Source: Massospora cicadina
Taxonomy: Eukaryota > Entomophthoromycota > Entomophthoromycetes > Entomophthorales > Entomophthoraceae
DNA: 64,000 bases
Assembly (NCBI GenBank): GCA_022478985.1
Contig: JAKSZP010012148.1
Span: 39,140 to 103,139, forward strand
Reading direction: 5' to 3'
How positions within the stretch are numbered: the stretch's first letter is position 1; every line of letters begins with the position of its first letter. A program made the translations under genes and the position numbers. This document shows, piece by piece, positions 27,371 through 40,800 of this stretch. The notes beneath the pieces are model-generated. The model was not told the origin of the DNA, ran no database searches, and saw only the letters and a list, made by a program, of their open reading frames with translations.

Positions 27371-30300
27371 TGTTGGAGGCTCTCCCAATCACTCATGAGC
27401 CGCGCTGGGTATCTCAGTTAAACTAGGGGCGTTTAACATCGCAGGACTCAAGGCCTTACCATCCTGGGCCAAATAATTGAGTTTCCTAAAAACATCCCTT
27501 TGGACATCCAGGCAATACAGAAAACCCGCTCTATGAAAGGGAAAGAGGGATCATGGGAAACAATGCTCCTCACTAAACCTTCCTTTTGGTCGCAGCACTG
27601 TGGGTTGCAAGTATGGGCAATTCACAAATTCATTAAAAAATTCAATCTTGCAAGGCTGTGTACTGAACATCACTTACTCTTGGTATGAATGGAGTGCACA
27701 CAATTGCCATCATTTATACTCTGAACTGTGTGCAGAAGCGTTATGAATTTCTTTCCCAACTTGCTCTCCTTCCCCTTTCTCATTAACACTTTTGTTGTTG
27801 GAAACATGAACTGCTTGGTGGACCCAGCCACCAATTGGTGGCCTTCAATGGTTTTAGATCTACATGGACATGTTGAACTTCGCGTCCTGAAGGCTACCCT
27901 GGGCCTCTATGAATCCATTCCTAAACACTCTCCATTTCTTCCTAACATAGCTCACCCTCATGTATACAATGGTCAGTTACTGTCTATGTCACACATAGAC
28001 CTCATTCTTGCACCATTAGTTTTTTGCCCCTAATCTCACACTATAAGCCCACTAAGATTGATTTATCTAATCATAGATTAGTTTTGGTATCTTTTATCCC
28101 TTTGTGCCCAGTGGCACAGATGACCTGATAAAGTAAGATTCACCCAAAAATATCACTTACCTAAATTCTATAAACAGGTTGAAACTGCAAGTTTGTAACA
28201 AGGGTTTACAACACCTTTCTGTGCTGATCCTCTCACCACATGGTATGCCTTTAAGTTGCACAAATTCTCATACTTAACACATATTTTCAAGGCACTCTAA
28301 TGCTGCTTCAGATGTCAGGAAAGTGTAAAATTAAGTTAAAAACACCCTGCCAGCCTGGATGTACAAATGCTCAAATGGCAGATCTGAATGCCAGAGGCAC
28401 TGCTGCTTGAACGACGTTACATGAATCTGAAAGGAATTTTGCCAGTGAGCACCAATAGGCCAGAAATGTGAATAAAAACCCAGCAACAAACCAGGCTATC
28501 ACAGCCCCTGGGCCAGCGGTTTGGGAGCTGATAATAATAAGAATGGGTTGAGTGGTTTGAATTTCGTCATCTGAAAAAAATGGATTTGGGAAACGGATTT
28601 TTTTATTGAATTTTAAGATAAAAAAATCGACCATCAATTTTCTCAATGTGTTATGACTGCTTAAATAGATGATTGATTTAAGACATAGCTTAGGCAAGCT
28701 TGGGATTGGGTCCCTCAATATTCGCCTAACCTGATGAACTCTAAGCAAAGGGAAAAACAAATTATATGGAACTGACTAAAAAATTGTCAGCAGAAGGTTG
28801 AGTTGCTGTCAGTTCAACCTCAGATGCTCATATTACCAATTCTCTTTTGGTATGGTGACTGGAGCAATGGCATCTCACCTGACGGTTAACAGGAATTGCC
28901 CAGGGCCACCCCACATAAGGGCAGTTCCAAGAGGTCAGAAACAGGTTTTAGATGCCCAGTCCACCTGCATCCAGTCGTTCCAGTATACATTTATCCAAGC
29001 AGAAAATATTGAATAAAGATTTTGATGTGTCTGGGGTAGGTTATGAACTGTGTTCTTCATTTTACAATGACCCAATGCTATCAAGTTTTACTGACAATAT
29101 GGCATTTGTACTTTGACATTTGATCCGTCATTATTTGAAAGTATTCACCTGTCAGACTCCATTGCCAAGGATTTGGGGTTCTCAGGCCTTGATGTCAAGA
29201 GTTTGTTGCTGTCAACTTTATGTGGGCCCTTTGCCCCATAGGGATGACGATTTCCAGATATCTTGGCACAAATTTCCTCAATTTGCCATACTAATTTGGC
29301 TGAGGGTAATCCAGGGATGAGTGACTGGATCTACAAAGGGAGGGCTGTTACCCATTGCTCATCTACTACATCGGTGAGGTCACCCTGTGAGACAAGGGGG
29401 ACAGCTGCCCTTCTAAGACCCTTTTTAGTAGGGAACAGGTCTTACCACCTGGTCCAAGAAGAGGGGATGCTCCCCTGGACTTACATCAGAGGTCAATAGG
29501 CGCACTTTAAAAGAAGTGAATCACCTTGAAAGCAATGTCCCTACTGCAGGTTACGCCCTGCATGGGGTTTTAAATGTGCTGTGGTGTCTGATCGCTTAAG
29601 CACTGATAAGAGAACACCAACACCGCATTAATGCTCAATATAAATTCAAAAATACTATCAGTGATTGTTTCTCCATTATACTTTCCACCATATTTTCACC
29701 TAAACTGAACATGGCCTGTGCACAGGGTCATTGACTAAGCAATTTCATAGAAGACACCAGAGGAGGTGTCTACCAAAATAACAAGCTTTACTCCAAGTTG
29801 TACAAGTCTGACCTTGTCATGCCTGCTAAAATTGACTCTTTCCTTAAAAGTGCACATATTTGCACCATCATCCAACATCCAAACTTAATGAGTTTAAAAT
29901 TTCATGTCAAACTCTGGTTCACTGCTTTCAGTGAGCCACACAGTAAATTCTCAGGCCCTGAAGGGATTCCTTATAAATTTAATAAGAAATATTTCCCTAG
30001 AATATCTGACCTACCTTTAGCATCTATGAATAAATGTCTGTTGGAGACACGCCTCATTCCTGGCGCCAAGATGCATACATGATGACTTTAGTTAAAAGGG
30101 TGATATGCTGGATTTAGCAAGCTAGCACCCTATTCTCTATTATTAACGTTGATACCAAACTCTTTAACAAATTATGGATAAGCGCCTTGGGGAAGTTGCC
30201 TCTGAAGTAATATCCACTGTACAATATGATTTCATTCCAAGAGAAATCCATATGGGATAACATGCACAATAGCAAACGTCTGCCAATCCCATGCTACTAA

Positions 30301-32140
30301 TGCGCTTTTATTCCTGGATCATCAAAATCCTACGACCATATCAAATGGTCTTACCTTAGGGCTTGTCTCCACAAATTTCAGCTTCCAATTGATTTCATAT
30401 ATTGAATGCTTCTGCTTAATGAATTACCCATAATGGCAATAAGTGGCTTAGGTTTCCTGATTGATTTGGTTTGACCCAGAGAGGTCTCCAACAGGGTGAC
30501 CCTTTGAGCCCTCTTTTTTAAACCTTTAGCCTTGAACCACACTTACACAACGCATATGAACACCTTGCTGGTGTTCACGTGCAAGGCTAGGCACCATTCA
30601 GGATACTGGCATTTTCTAAAAATTGTGTGGTTTGTATCAATAACAATAATAATGATAACATCACTAGGTCTACCATTCAGGAGTACTCCATAGTTAGTAA
30701 TGCAGCCCCCAACACCAAAAAGACTGAGATAATCCTTTTGAAAAATATCAAACTTGCTGGACAACTGCCACCTTTGGTCAGTAGCATAAACCAGCTTTAA
30801 GATCCCTTGTTAGCCTATCTCAGCAGTTATCACATATCGCCCCTCTTGTGCTTCCATTTGCTTCCAGGACCATTATAGGTCCATTACGTCACCTGGGAAT
30901 ATGGTTGGAGTTGAGAGGATATGTCATCATCATGACCGATAAATAGCATTGTACACAAAGAAACAAAGTGTATTGCTTTCCTCAGGGTCCAGCAAACTAG
31001 ACTGACGGTCAGGTTCGTGGTTGCCAACTCATTAGTTTTGTCTATCATTTAGTTTTCAGTGCACGCTATTGCCTTTTCACCATCCTTCTTTGCAACACTC
31101 TATGCTCTCATCCAAGATAGCTATGGATAGGCCGCCTTCCACCTGTGCGTCTTGACGTCCTGTTTGGGCAACGTCACAGTTGAGGTATGGTGCTTATAAA
31201 ATATGCTTACCACGTTTCAGCTAAACTTGGATCTTGGATTGCCCAGATAACTAACCCAATACTTCCTACCTAACACTGGTTTCACGCGGCATAGTCTAAT
31301 TTTAATCAAGCTATAGCCTTTGCAATCCAGACCATCCCAATTCTCTGCTTAACATCTGGCTTCCAACCCCTCTGACACAGGTCCTCAAGGGGCCCCTACC
31401 CACTTTAAGTGGATACTCCTGATCATAAGGAGCGCAGAATAGAGGATCCAAATCAGTGGCCACACTTTCTAGAGGGGTCGCCCTGCTCCCCTTTAACTTA
31501 ATAAGTTTGTGGACAAGCTGTTTTTCACAACATGGTACTTTGCCGTTCAAGTACCATTGCCTGCCTTGACTATCTTGATATGCTGGCCATCCCTTAATTT
31601 TTAGACACCCAGAAAGCCATTTGGAGGTATGATCACCATCCTTTATATTAGCCAGGGTTTTGCGCTCATCTTAGGAGGTGCCTGAAGAGGGTGTACTGTA
31701 CTGCTGAGCGGTCCAAGGACTCTTAATCTTCAAGTTCAGTTTGCAGCCAATATGTATCTTTAGTCCACCACCTGGAAAAATTGTACGCTAACTCAGATAA
31801 TCTTGCAGGAAGGTATGCATTTATTCTGCCAATATACAGCACAGGATTTCAATCTGTTTAAAACATCTTCACTTTCAACATGAATTCCCCCATTCCTCCT
31901 TCACTTCATGCCTTAATTGTAGCAAATGCCTTGTGGACGATACATACCATTGTCCTGTACGCTTTTTTAGCACTACTCCCGCCCTTTGTGAAGCTGTCTG
32001 TCACTTCCACCCCCACCTAATGGAACACTTACAGACCTGTTTAGGACCTCTGCCATCATGCCAATGCCAGTTGGTTTCTTCCTGGTTCCCTATTTGGTTC
32101 CTAGTTATGGACCCTTTCCTTCATTCATGCTCTTAATGAA
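27371..32140 (+). pseudogene. LINE-1 ORF2: endonuclease and reverse transcriptase (split by T-4)
   Basis: The endonuclease begins with an FNIAGLKALPSWAK reading (about 27430-27470, compare LNIVGAKAPMSWAKK in LINE-2). It continues with FVVGNMNCLVDP (DFN-type site) and LSMSHIDLILAP. After T-4 the reading resumes at HQHRINAQYKFKN, then the RT with FSGPEGIPYKFNKKYF, a DFIPREIHMG region, AFLDQ-type palm (LLFLDHQKSYDHIKWSYL), an ADDCVVC-like catalytic box and TKKTEIILL. The C-terminus reaches about 32140. The protein would nick target DNA and prime reverse transcription there. It is decayed throughout. Confidence 0.8.
28341..29618 (-). repeat. repeat T, copy 4, inside LINE-1 ORF2
   Basis: The body is 28347-29612 between AACACC (28341-28346) and AACACC (29613-29618). 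The break point is confirmed because LINE-1 ORF2 continues across it when compared with LINE-3. The minus strand encodes a 129-codon open frame (28371-28760) with a strongly hydrophobic segment (GAVIAWFVAGFLFTFLAYWC) and ending AAVPLAFRSAI. Another block (29140-29590) matches T-2 and T-3 inverted. The ends have no clear inverted repeats. The duplication length (6 bp) suggests an integrase- or transposase-type insertion and not LINE retroposition. Confidence 0.65.
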
Positions 32141-32318
32141 GTAAAGCCTCACTGACACCTCCCCTATTCCTAACATGGGCAGTCCCACTGACAGCATAAG
32201 GTAGCTCTGACTCCGCTGGGGAGCTTTTCATTTTTTTTATTGTGACTCTTCTTGCTTTACCAGAAATGCCTATCCTCAGGTCAGCCTTCCCCTGATATGA
32301 TTAAGAGATAACAGTGAA

Positions 32319-32819
32319 GATCTAAAAATATAATAAAGACATATATGAAATAATTTTTATTATTGTTATAGCTTATAAATATTATGATAAAAAGAATTTT
32401 TTTGAAAAATCTAAAAAGCATGCTATGTAAATAGCAACTGAATATATATGGATAGAAAAAATTATTTCAAACAGTTAAAAAATCAACAAAAAATGTAAAA
32501 TGATTATGTGAACAATAGTTAAATGGTGTGGTAATAGTACAAGTGATATCTATTAAAAACGTTGTAAAACCCTATATTATAATAAGTAATATCACCATAT
32601 ATTTAGGTTCATATAATCTTATTATACCATTTATTCTCACTACAAGATCACTATCTCTAAGAACACTTAGACAATATTAGGTAAGAGTTTAAGAAGGTTT
32701 ATAGAAATCAGAGCTTGGCTATAATATAGGTAAGTTATTGTACAATATCTATATTCACTTTAGGTAAAGTTATAAAGAGATTATATATAGATATTAGAGC
32801 CATAGCTGTTAAAAATAAT
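32319..32819. other. AT-rich spacer
   Basis: Very AT-rich sequence without frames or familiar repeats. It is the left flank of LINE-2. Confidence 0.5.
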
Positions 32820-32899
32820 AAGAGGAGTTACTTATTTTATTTATTTGAGGATGGCTGACCAGGGGACTGACACAACCAATATGTAGGGAAAGGAAAGTA

Positions 32900-35800
32900 A
32901 AGAGGGGAGAGCACACTAAGCAATAGAACCTGAAAGATAAGACATGGTACGCTTGGATGTGGCTAGGAGCCACGGGTGGTGGGTAACTATGAACTTAAGT
33001 GACTTGACAGCTCAAGGGCTAGTAGGGTGCACCTCCTATAGAGATTGTGAGGTTTTCAGTTTCACAACGAAGGAACCATATTGGTAGCCAGTTATCCATA
33101 TGTTTTTTCCATTTGTGTTTTAGTGATCCAAATATCCAGGCTTGGAAGTGGTCAGCCAAATGGCTGTGGAACCTGACGATAGCTTAGTTTATGTTGTGGA
33201 AGATCCCATTGAAAGCATCAAGGGTAATTGTGTGAATGGACCATATTGCAATACTCACAATTAAAGCCCTTAGTGTCTGGGGGATAGGTGAGATCATGTT
33301 GAGTGCCAGGATATCGCGGGATAGTCGGAATTCAGCTGATGGTGATAGATGGAATAAGTAATCACATTGGCCCAGATATGCTTGGATGGCGGGCACTCTT
33401 CCAGGTGGTGGGCTAGCGTGTTGGGTCTGCCACAGATGGCGAATAATTGGAACATTGAGAAGGTGCGGTCAGCTGTCCTAAACGTATGGCACATGTAGCG
33501 CCAAACTATGGAGCTCACTTGTGGGGATAAGAGGGGACAAGTGATGAGGTACCACACCTTCCTTTGGGTGCGCAAGTCATATGGGACGTCTTGGTAATCT
33601 AGATAGTCAATCCGGGATAAAGGGAAGGGTGGTAGTGGGGCAGGTGCGTTGGTCACAGTTTGTCCTCTGTGGAGTCGATTATAACCTATTGGAGGGTTAG
33701 TATCTTCAGTTTGTTATGCATAAGAGAAACTCCAATCCCCTTGTCTTAGGGTGTACAGGACGCGTTTGAAGTAGCGGTTGGTGTTGTGCAGTCCTGTGAC
33801 TATTGGATGTGTTGTTAGGTACTTCATCAGTGTTTCAGGGTTGGAGGGGCACCTCAGATGTAGTGACCTTGCGAAGTTAGTTTGGGCTGCCTTAGTCCAG
33901 TGGGGGAAAGTGGGTTGGGTGACGTTGTCATAGCTATCCATGAGCCAAATATTTTCATTGCTCGTTCCATGAAGTTAAGCAGCCCCATCCCGCCTTTCTT
34001 CCGTGGGCTGTACATGGTCTCCTGCCTGACTGGTGCGCGGTATCCAGACCACAGCCAGTTCTGCAGGAGCTTGTAGACTGCGTTGGTAAAGTTGGTGGAG
34101 AAAGGAACTGCGTGAGCAGCAAACCATAACTTTGACAAGATCAGGGAGTTGGCTAACACAACCCTTCCAGCTAAACTAGCTTTACTCCTCCGCATGATTG
34201 TCATTCTTTTGTGATGTTGTCCAATATTTTGGTTTCAATGGTGTCAAGTGCATATCCACCAGCCTCGAGCCATATTCCCAAATGATAACTGGGTTGGTGG
34301 CGGGGTGGGGTTCAAAGGGTAAATACAGTGGTTTTATTGGCTTAGGTCTTTGTATTGTGGTAGGATGTGTGGTGGGTTGGTTTGGTCAGTGGTGGGAGGG
34401 TGGGGTCCAATTTGAACTGAATTTTCCCATTACAATTACCTCTGTTTTCTGTTTTTAAGCATGGCGTTACTCACTGACTCATACTGATGAATAATGTGCT
34501 CAATTGCTCTGGCATCCCTATTGCCTGAGATGCTGACTACGCAGTCATCAGTAAAGGAGAGCATTTTGGTTGGTAGTTGTCCCTCAAACCTGATTCAAGA
34601 GATCTTTGAGTTTACTATGCGGAGGAGAGGGTCAAGGCTGAAATTGTATAGTAGGGGGCTAAGTGGGTCGCCTTGTTTGAAGCCCCTTTGTGGAGTGATG
34701 GTGTCAGTTAGGAAACCTGGGCCTCTGATTGCAAACCTGGCTGAGCGTGTTAGGAGGAGCGCTCAGTTTATAAAGCGGGATGGTAGGTTAAAGGCCTTTA
34801 GACATTGTTCCAAGTAGTCCCAGTGCACTCTGTCATATGCTTTCTTTTGGTCCAGGAAAGCAAGGGCGCCTGTGGGGTTAGCTTGGCAGATGTTGGCTAT
34901 GGTGTGAATGTTATCCCAAATTGAGAGATTGGGAATAAAGCCAAACTGATGGGGGAGAGGGCTGTCTGTGCAAAGCATCCCAGACGCTTAGCTAAAATTT
35001 TTGTTAGTATTTTAGTATCAGTACTGGTGAGAGTAATTGGACGCCAGTTGTTTAGGTCTTCCTGGTCTCCTTTTTTGAAGAGTGTGACCACATATGCATC
35101 TTGGCCGCCAGGTAGAAGGGCTGCGTCCTCCAGGCACTTGTTCATATTTGCTAGTAGTGCTGGTGCAATGTAATCAAAGTACTTTTGTAAAATTCATATG
35201 GGAGGCCATCAGGCCCAGGGCACTTGTGGCGCGGAGTTGCTTTTATTACCTCCCATAGTTCCTCTCTAGTGATGGGTTTGGCAGGGTCTGGTTTATCAGC
35301 TATATTGTTAATATTAGTAGAAGCTAGAAAATTTTTTATTTTGATAGGTGCCACGAAATCCGCCCATGTACAGGTTGATGTAAAATTGGTGTAATTCAGT
35401 CAATATTTCAGATGGTGTGGACGCCAGTGTGTTGTCTGCTCGATGGACCTGTGTGCAAGTCGCCAAAATCAAAATCGGTTTAAAATGGTGGAAGAATTGG
35501 GCCATGTGAGTTTTGCCAGATAGAATGCATTTTGACTTGTGTCATACTTTGACGTAGTGCTGGTGTTTTCTAAAGAGGGAGTTGACCTGTGCAGACTGTT
35601 AAAACCACAGGCGTCCCCATTGAGGACTGTATCCCTCGCGGGGTGTGTTGTTATTAAGTGTTGGAGATGTCCGATAGCCTTGTTGATTGTCTCAGACATC
35701 ACAGCCAGCTTTCTGGAGTTCAAGTGACAGGCTTTCTTGGTTACTCTAGCCTTGAGAATTTCCCACTTGGTGATAGGGTTCCCATTAGGGGGTCGTTTTT

Positions 35801-36670
35801 TTTGTCTGTGTTGTTAGCACCATCTTGATCCTAAGTTTAAGCTCCAGAAGATGAATGTTGCTTAGGTGAACTTTGTGCCAGGTCAGCGGCTTTTGGTATT
35901 TTGCCTTAGATGATAATTTTATTGAAACCATTCAGTGATCAGAGAGGGAGATAATTGTTGTTGTAAAATTTGATACACGGTGTCAGAAGTCTACAGGGGT
36001 GAGCATCAGGTCAATCCGGGTCATTGAGACCAGCTGGTTATTGTTGTAGTGGAGCCTCATCATGTCGGCCAACGTGGTGGCCTGTTTGGGGATAGTGTCA
36101 TATAGGCCCAGCGTTGTCTTTAGTATGTGTAGTTCCATGTGGCCGCGGGGTATAGACTTTGATTTAGGAAAGCAGTCAGTTATGGCATTAAGCCAGCAAT
36201 TGAAATCTCCTGCGAAAAACGTTGCCTTGGTGAAAGGGATTGAGAGGATATCAGAGAAAAAATTTTGGCGGTTGTTTGGATCATTTGGGGCATATAAACA
36301 CACCACGGCGAAAGTTTCTCCATTCCACCCAAAATCTGTTAGAAGCAGCCATCCCTCAGGTGGAGTGGGATGTTCTTCAGATACCTACTGGAGGGTTACG
36401 GTTGGATCAAATTACCACCCCACAGTGGTATGCTAAAAGGATTTAGACAGGAAGGAGCATGGTTGATCATGACTCCTCCTCCCCCGGTGGACAGTGGGGT
36501 TCTTGGACAGCCAAGATGTCCATGGGGATATGCACAGGAAAGCCATTTTTTTGGCCCAGGACATGGGGGCCTTGGCTCCCACAATGTTGAGCGTCCCTAT
36601 GGTGATTGCGGTAATCTGCATATCAGGAACGTTGGGGTGACCCACTGGGGTCACCCTGTTCCATAGCAGC
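32900..36670 (-). pseudogene. LINE-2 ORF2: endonuclease, reverse transcriptase, zinc-binding C-terminus
   Basis: Read right to left, the endonuclease (36654-35983) has IGTLNIVGAKAPMSWAKKM, MVCLYAPNDPNNRQNFF, FFAGDFNCWLN (DFN motif) and SMTRIDLML. The RT (35354-34490) has PGPDGLPYEFYK, NNWRPITLTSTDTKILTKIL, QFGFIPNLSIWDNIHTIANI, ALAFLDQKKAYDRVHWDYL and an FTDD catalytic box (for the usual Y/FADD). The tail has VVLANSLILSKLWFAAHAVP, KKGGMGLLNF and a C-terminal C...HHLEECPP zinc motif. The RT reads like the L1/Tad-type clades, though I cannot place it firmly. It is broken by many stops and shifts. Confidence 0.88.
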
Positions 36671-36879
36671 GCAGGTCATACTATGAGTTTGGGGTTGATC
36701 AGCCAGAATGGTTCCAGCATGTTGCCTGCGGTCATAGTGTTGGTTTTGTTTGGTTTCTTTGGGCTCAGATTACTCCATGGAGTTTGGCTCTGGCATGGGT
36801 TGTATTGTGCCCCACCAGTGTAAAATTTTCGGCTGCTTACCTGTGGGCTAGATGTGCAGAACTAGGTGTCATGGTAATT

Positions 36880-37813
36880 GGGTTTTGTGCAGGAGCGTTG
36901 TCACATTGTTATTGGCTGGGATGATCTTCCATATTGTACTCATGAACCACATTGTCGCTGGTCACATGTGATTGTCTAGGAGGATCCACAGTGGTGCATG
37001 ATGGTTCTGCTTCAGTGGTTGGAGGCGTTTGATTGGTTGTGTTTGAAAAATTCGCTTTTATTTTGTTGGATTTTATGTGGGGGATCTGAATGGTTATTTC
37101 GCCGTGCTGCTGTGGCATCTGACTGAATCTGGTCTGAGGAAATCGTGGTGTGGGCTTGGGTTTTGGCAGAACTCATGGCCTGCTTGCGGGCAGCCTATGC
37201 GCGAAAACAATCCTTGCGTGAAACGGGTTCAACCAAAGTGATTTTGGCTCTTTCACCCCAATGGAAGGCATAAGTGGCGTCCTTCATTTTATTAAAGGTT
37301 GGGCTCATTTCGTCCATATCGTCCTCACAAAATTCTGGCGCTTCTATCCTGCACTTGATGGAGCACGCGTGGTCTTTGTGGCCTAGAGCTGAGCAGAAGC
37401 TATAGATGGGCAGGGTGTGTTCTGGTGTGATGCGGAAAGGGCAAGATACACTGCCATTGAGGAGGTTGATGGTCACTGTGTGTGGAATGAGGGTGATATC
37501 CTCTAACACATCCTGGTCAGGTTCAATAATGGCTATTGCCTTCCCTGTACACAGGTGGGACAGGAGGGGGAATTTTTCAAATTCAAATTGTTTAATTTCG
37601 ACATAGCTTTTGAGGCCCACGAGGAGCTTATCCTCAAGGATATCATGGTGCATGGTGCTCGGGAGTCAGTCATATAATGATGAATAGGTCATTTGCCCCA
37701 TTCCATTATGTGCACACCATGCGGATAATGCAATCTCTGTTGTTAATTTTTAATTGAAAATTTGGTTTTTGCTGCATCCGCCGCTTCCTCTGTGGTCATG
37801 AACCTGACATCCA
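36880..37813 (-). pseudogene. LINE-2 ORF1, C-terminal part
   Basis: The reading has GWVDVRFMTTEEAADAAKTK, then LVGLKSYVEIKQFEFEKFPL (RRM-like), LCTGKAIAIIEPDQDV and a zinc knuckle FCSALGHKDHAC with its first Cys replaced. After it come YAFHWGERAKITLVEP and a polar Gln/Thr/Ser-rich tail (36909-37118). ORF1 continues N-terminally at 43063 beyond the nested LINE-3. The role is RNA binding in the retroposition particle. Confidence 0.8.
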
Positions 37814-37865
37814 CCCATCCTCTATGTATTAATTTGACTGAGGCAAGCCAACCAGGGGACGGGCA

Positions 37866-40800
37866 TTACCAAGTATGTAAAGAAAAGAAGATAGATAAAA
37901 TTGGGCACCCTGGGGTACTCAGGTTACCCCTGTTGCCAGCGGGACTGCCAGGTATGGGGGTTGGTGTGCTACTCCAAGGGGGTTTCCCCGCTATGGAGCA
38001 GGTGTGAAGGAAGGGGTCTGTGCGGAGGAACCAAAGTGGGAACCACGATTCTATGAGCGCCTGTTCCTTGGCCTCATATATCCATAGAGCCAGGCTTGGA
38101 AGTGCTCCAATAAGTGGACGTGGAACCTGTTGATAACCCCATGGATGGTTGGGACTGTGCCCCTGAACGCATCTAAGGCAATGGTGTGGATTGTCCACAT
38201 TGCAATGGGTATCATTAGGGAGAAGAGGGTAGAAGGGATTGGTGACTTGATCTGGAGCTCGAGGAGGCTCTTTGATATAGAAAATTCCTGCTTGTTTTGG
38301 AGCTTAAGCAGGCGCGCGACTTCCTGCCATATGGCTTTGATTGGGGGGCATGTTTCTAGGCGGTGATGTAGGGAGCCCTCCCTCCACATACTACGCAGGT
38401 TGCGTGGAGGGAATTGGAGCGGTCCGCCATCCTATAGGTCCTTCTCAGACAGCGCCAGGCGTTGGCTCTTATTCTTGGCTGTAGGAGTGGGTGGTGCGTC
38501 ATTTTCCACGCTGCCTTCTGTGTGGTTAAGTCATAGGGGATGTCCAATGCATCTAGGTACTTGATTCTAACAATGGTTGGGGTTGTAGCAAGCATGTCTC
38601 TCTGGGGGTGGTTTTCTGGATTTCTTAATTTGAAGTGGGGGCTGGGTCGTCCCTTTCCCTGTACAGTGCCAGTGTTCTCTATGGTCCATCCCATGCGGCG
38701 GATGGCTTGGAGGATACATTTGAAGTGAGGGGGGTTCCATGCGCGGGCCCATTGCAGTAGGGTGTTTAGCAAGGTATGATAATAGTCTGGGTGGGCTATG
38801 TGGGTTGGTTAATTTGAGCGCCTGTGCGAAGTTAGTCCTTTCTGCCCTGGACAAGTGTTGTTGCGGGAGGTCTGGGACAAGGACTTCCTTTATTCAGGTA
38901 CCCAGGATGCAGTTGGCGTGGCTCTCAAGATCTATTAGTCTCATGCCTCCACTTGAGCGTGGGCCAAAGAGTGTTTCCATCTGTATGGGAGGATGAGATC
39001 TGGGCCACAGACAGCCCTGGATGAGTGCGCGGATTGAAGTTATAAAGGTGGGTGAGAAGACGATCACGTGGGCAGGGTACCATAGTATTGGGAGGATGAG
39101 TGAGTTAGCAACTGTTACTCGCCCCATTAGTCCTGGGGATCTTCCATTGAGGGAGACGATGTGGTTGGATACCTACTGTGGCAGGTTGCTTTCCATTGTC
39201 TCATTGGCATATCCCCCTATTTACAGCCATATCCTAAGGTGGCGGACAGGATTGGTGGTGGGAGGTGATGCAAAGGGTAAGATGAGTGGGTTTTTCCTTC
39301 GTATGGGGGTGTGAGGTTCTGGTGTTATAGCCCAGTTGTTAGTGTACTTGCCTAAGAGAATGATTTCTGTTTTCCTTTTGTTGAGCGATGCGTTGCTCAC
39401 CATGGAGTATTCCTCTAGGGTGCGTTCCAGCTTTTGGTCATCATTGTTGTTAGCTATACCTGCCATGCAGTCATCCGCAAAGGCCAATATCTTGACTGTT
39501 GGCTGGCCTTGTGCAGTTACGCCCATGAGGCGTGAGTAAGTTATGCAGAGGAGTGGATCGAAGCTGAAATTATACAGCAGTGGGCTGAGGGGGTCCCCTT
39601 GTTTGAGCCCTCTGTGTGGTGTGATTTTGTTAGTTAGGAAGCCAGGGCCGCATACAGCCATGGTTGCAGATTCTGTAAGGAGCATCGCCCAGTTTATGAA
39701 TCTGGGTGGGAGTTTGAAAGCGTGTAGGCATTCCTTTAGGTATGGCCAGCTAGCGCGGTCATATGCCTTTTCCTGGTCTAAGAAGACTAGGGCTCCAGTT
39801 GCTTTGGACTGACATATGTTTGCAACAGGGTGTATGTTGTTCAGATTTAGCGCCCTGGTATAAACCCAAACTGGTTGGGTGACAGGACGTTAGAGGCTAT
39901 TGCGCCTAATCTGGCTGCTAAAATTTTTGTTAAACTTTTTGTATCAGTATTAGAAAGTGCGATTGGACGCCAGTTGGCCAGGTCCAGTTTGTCACCCATC
40001 TTATACAGGGTTATGACATATGATTCATGGCCACCAGGCAGGAGGCGTGTTTTCAGCAAGCACTGGTTCGTATACGCCAATAGGAGGGGGGCAATTTGCT
40101 GAAAATATTTTTTGTAAAATTTGTAGGGTATCCCATCAGGCCCTGGGCATTTCCTACGTGGTGCACCGCGGATTGTATCCCAAAGCTCCTCCCATGTTAT
40201 TAGATTTAGTATATTGTAGTCTGGCGGTGTTCTTTGTATTCTGGCAGTATTTATAAATTCTTTGATTTTTTGAGGGTCTGTCAGCATATCGTGGTATATT
40301 TCAGTGTAGTAACGGTGTACTTCCGCCTTGACCTCCTTAGGGTCAGTTGCCATGGTGCCATCAGTTTTGCGGACCTATGTGCATGTGGGCTGGTTGCCGC
40401 AGGAGTGTAATTGGCAGAAGAAATATGTCAAACATGTTTCGCCTTCCTTTATGAACTTACCTTTGTTCTATACTTTGATTCTGTGTTGGTGCTCAAAGAT
40501 GAGGGTGTTTAGGTGGGTGGATATTTCTGCCCATTTGCATCCCCAGTTGGGGCTATAACTGGATCTTGGGGTGTTTAGCTCAAGGTGATCCAGCTCCGCC
40601 AAGGTACACCTGATTGTGGCTGTGTCAGCAGTGTACTTACATGATGCGAGATGTCAGGTTTTGTTGATTAGTTCCTTTTTGAAATTTGCCCAGGTTACGA
40701 TGGGATCCAAAGTGAATGGGGATGTGAATTTTGGGTTTGTGGCCTCATGTTCAACCCAGTCAGATATTTAAGTAACTTTATTTTTTCTGGGTGTAGCTTT

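Larger units (their letters stand above)
25573..32318 (+). mobile_element. LINE-1: full-length LINE, interrupted twice
   Basis: The element body is 25588-32304, flanked by GAGATAACTAGTGAA (25573-25587) and GAGATAACAGTGAA (32305-32318). The 5' start AAACTTTTCTTTCC and the 3' tail CCTCAGGTCAGCCTTCCCC match the family. It has ORF1 (RNA-binding), then ORF2 (endonuclease, reverse transcriptase). Two later insertions split it: a half-LINE fragment (27047-27355) between the ORFs, and T-4 (28347-29612) between endonuclease and RT. Without these it is about 5.1 kb. It is heavily decayed. Confidence 0.88.
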
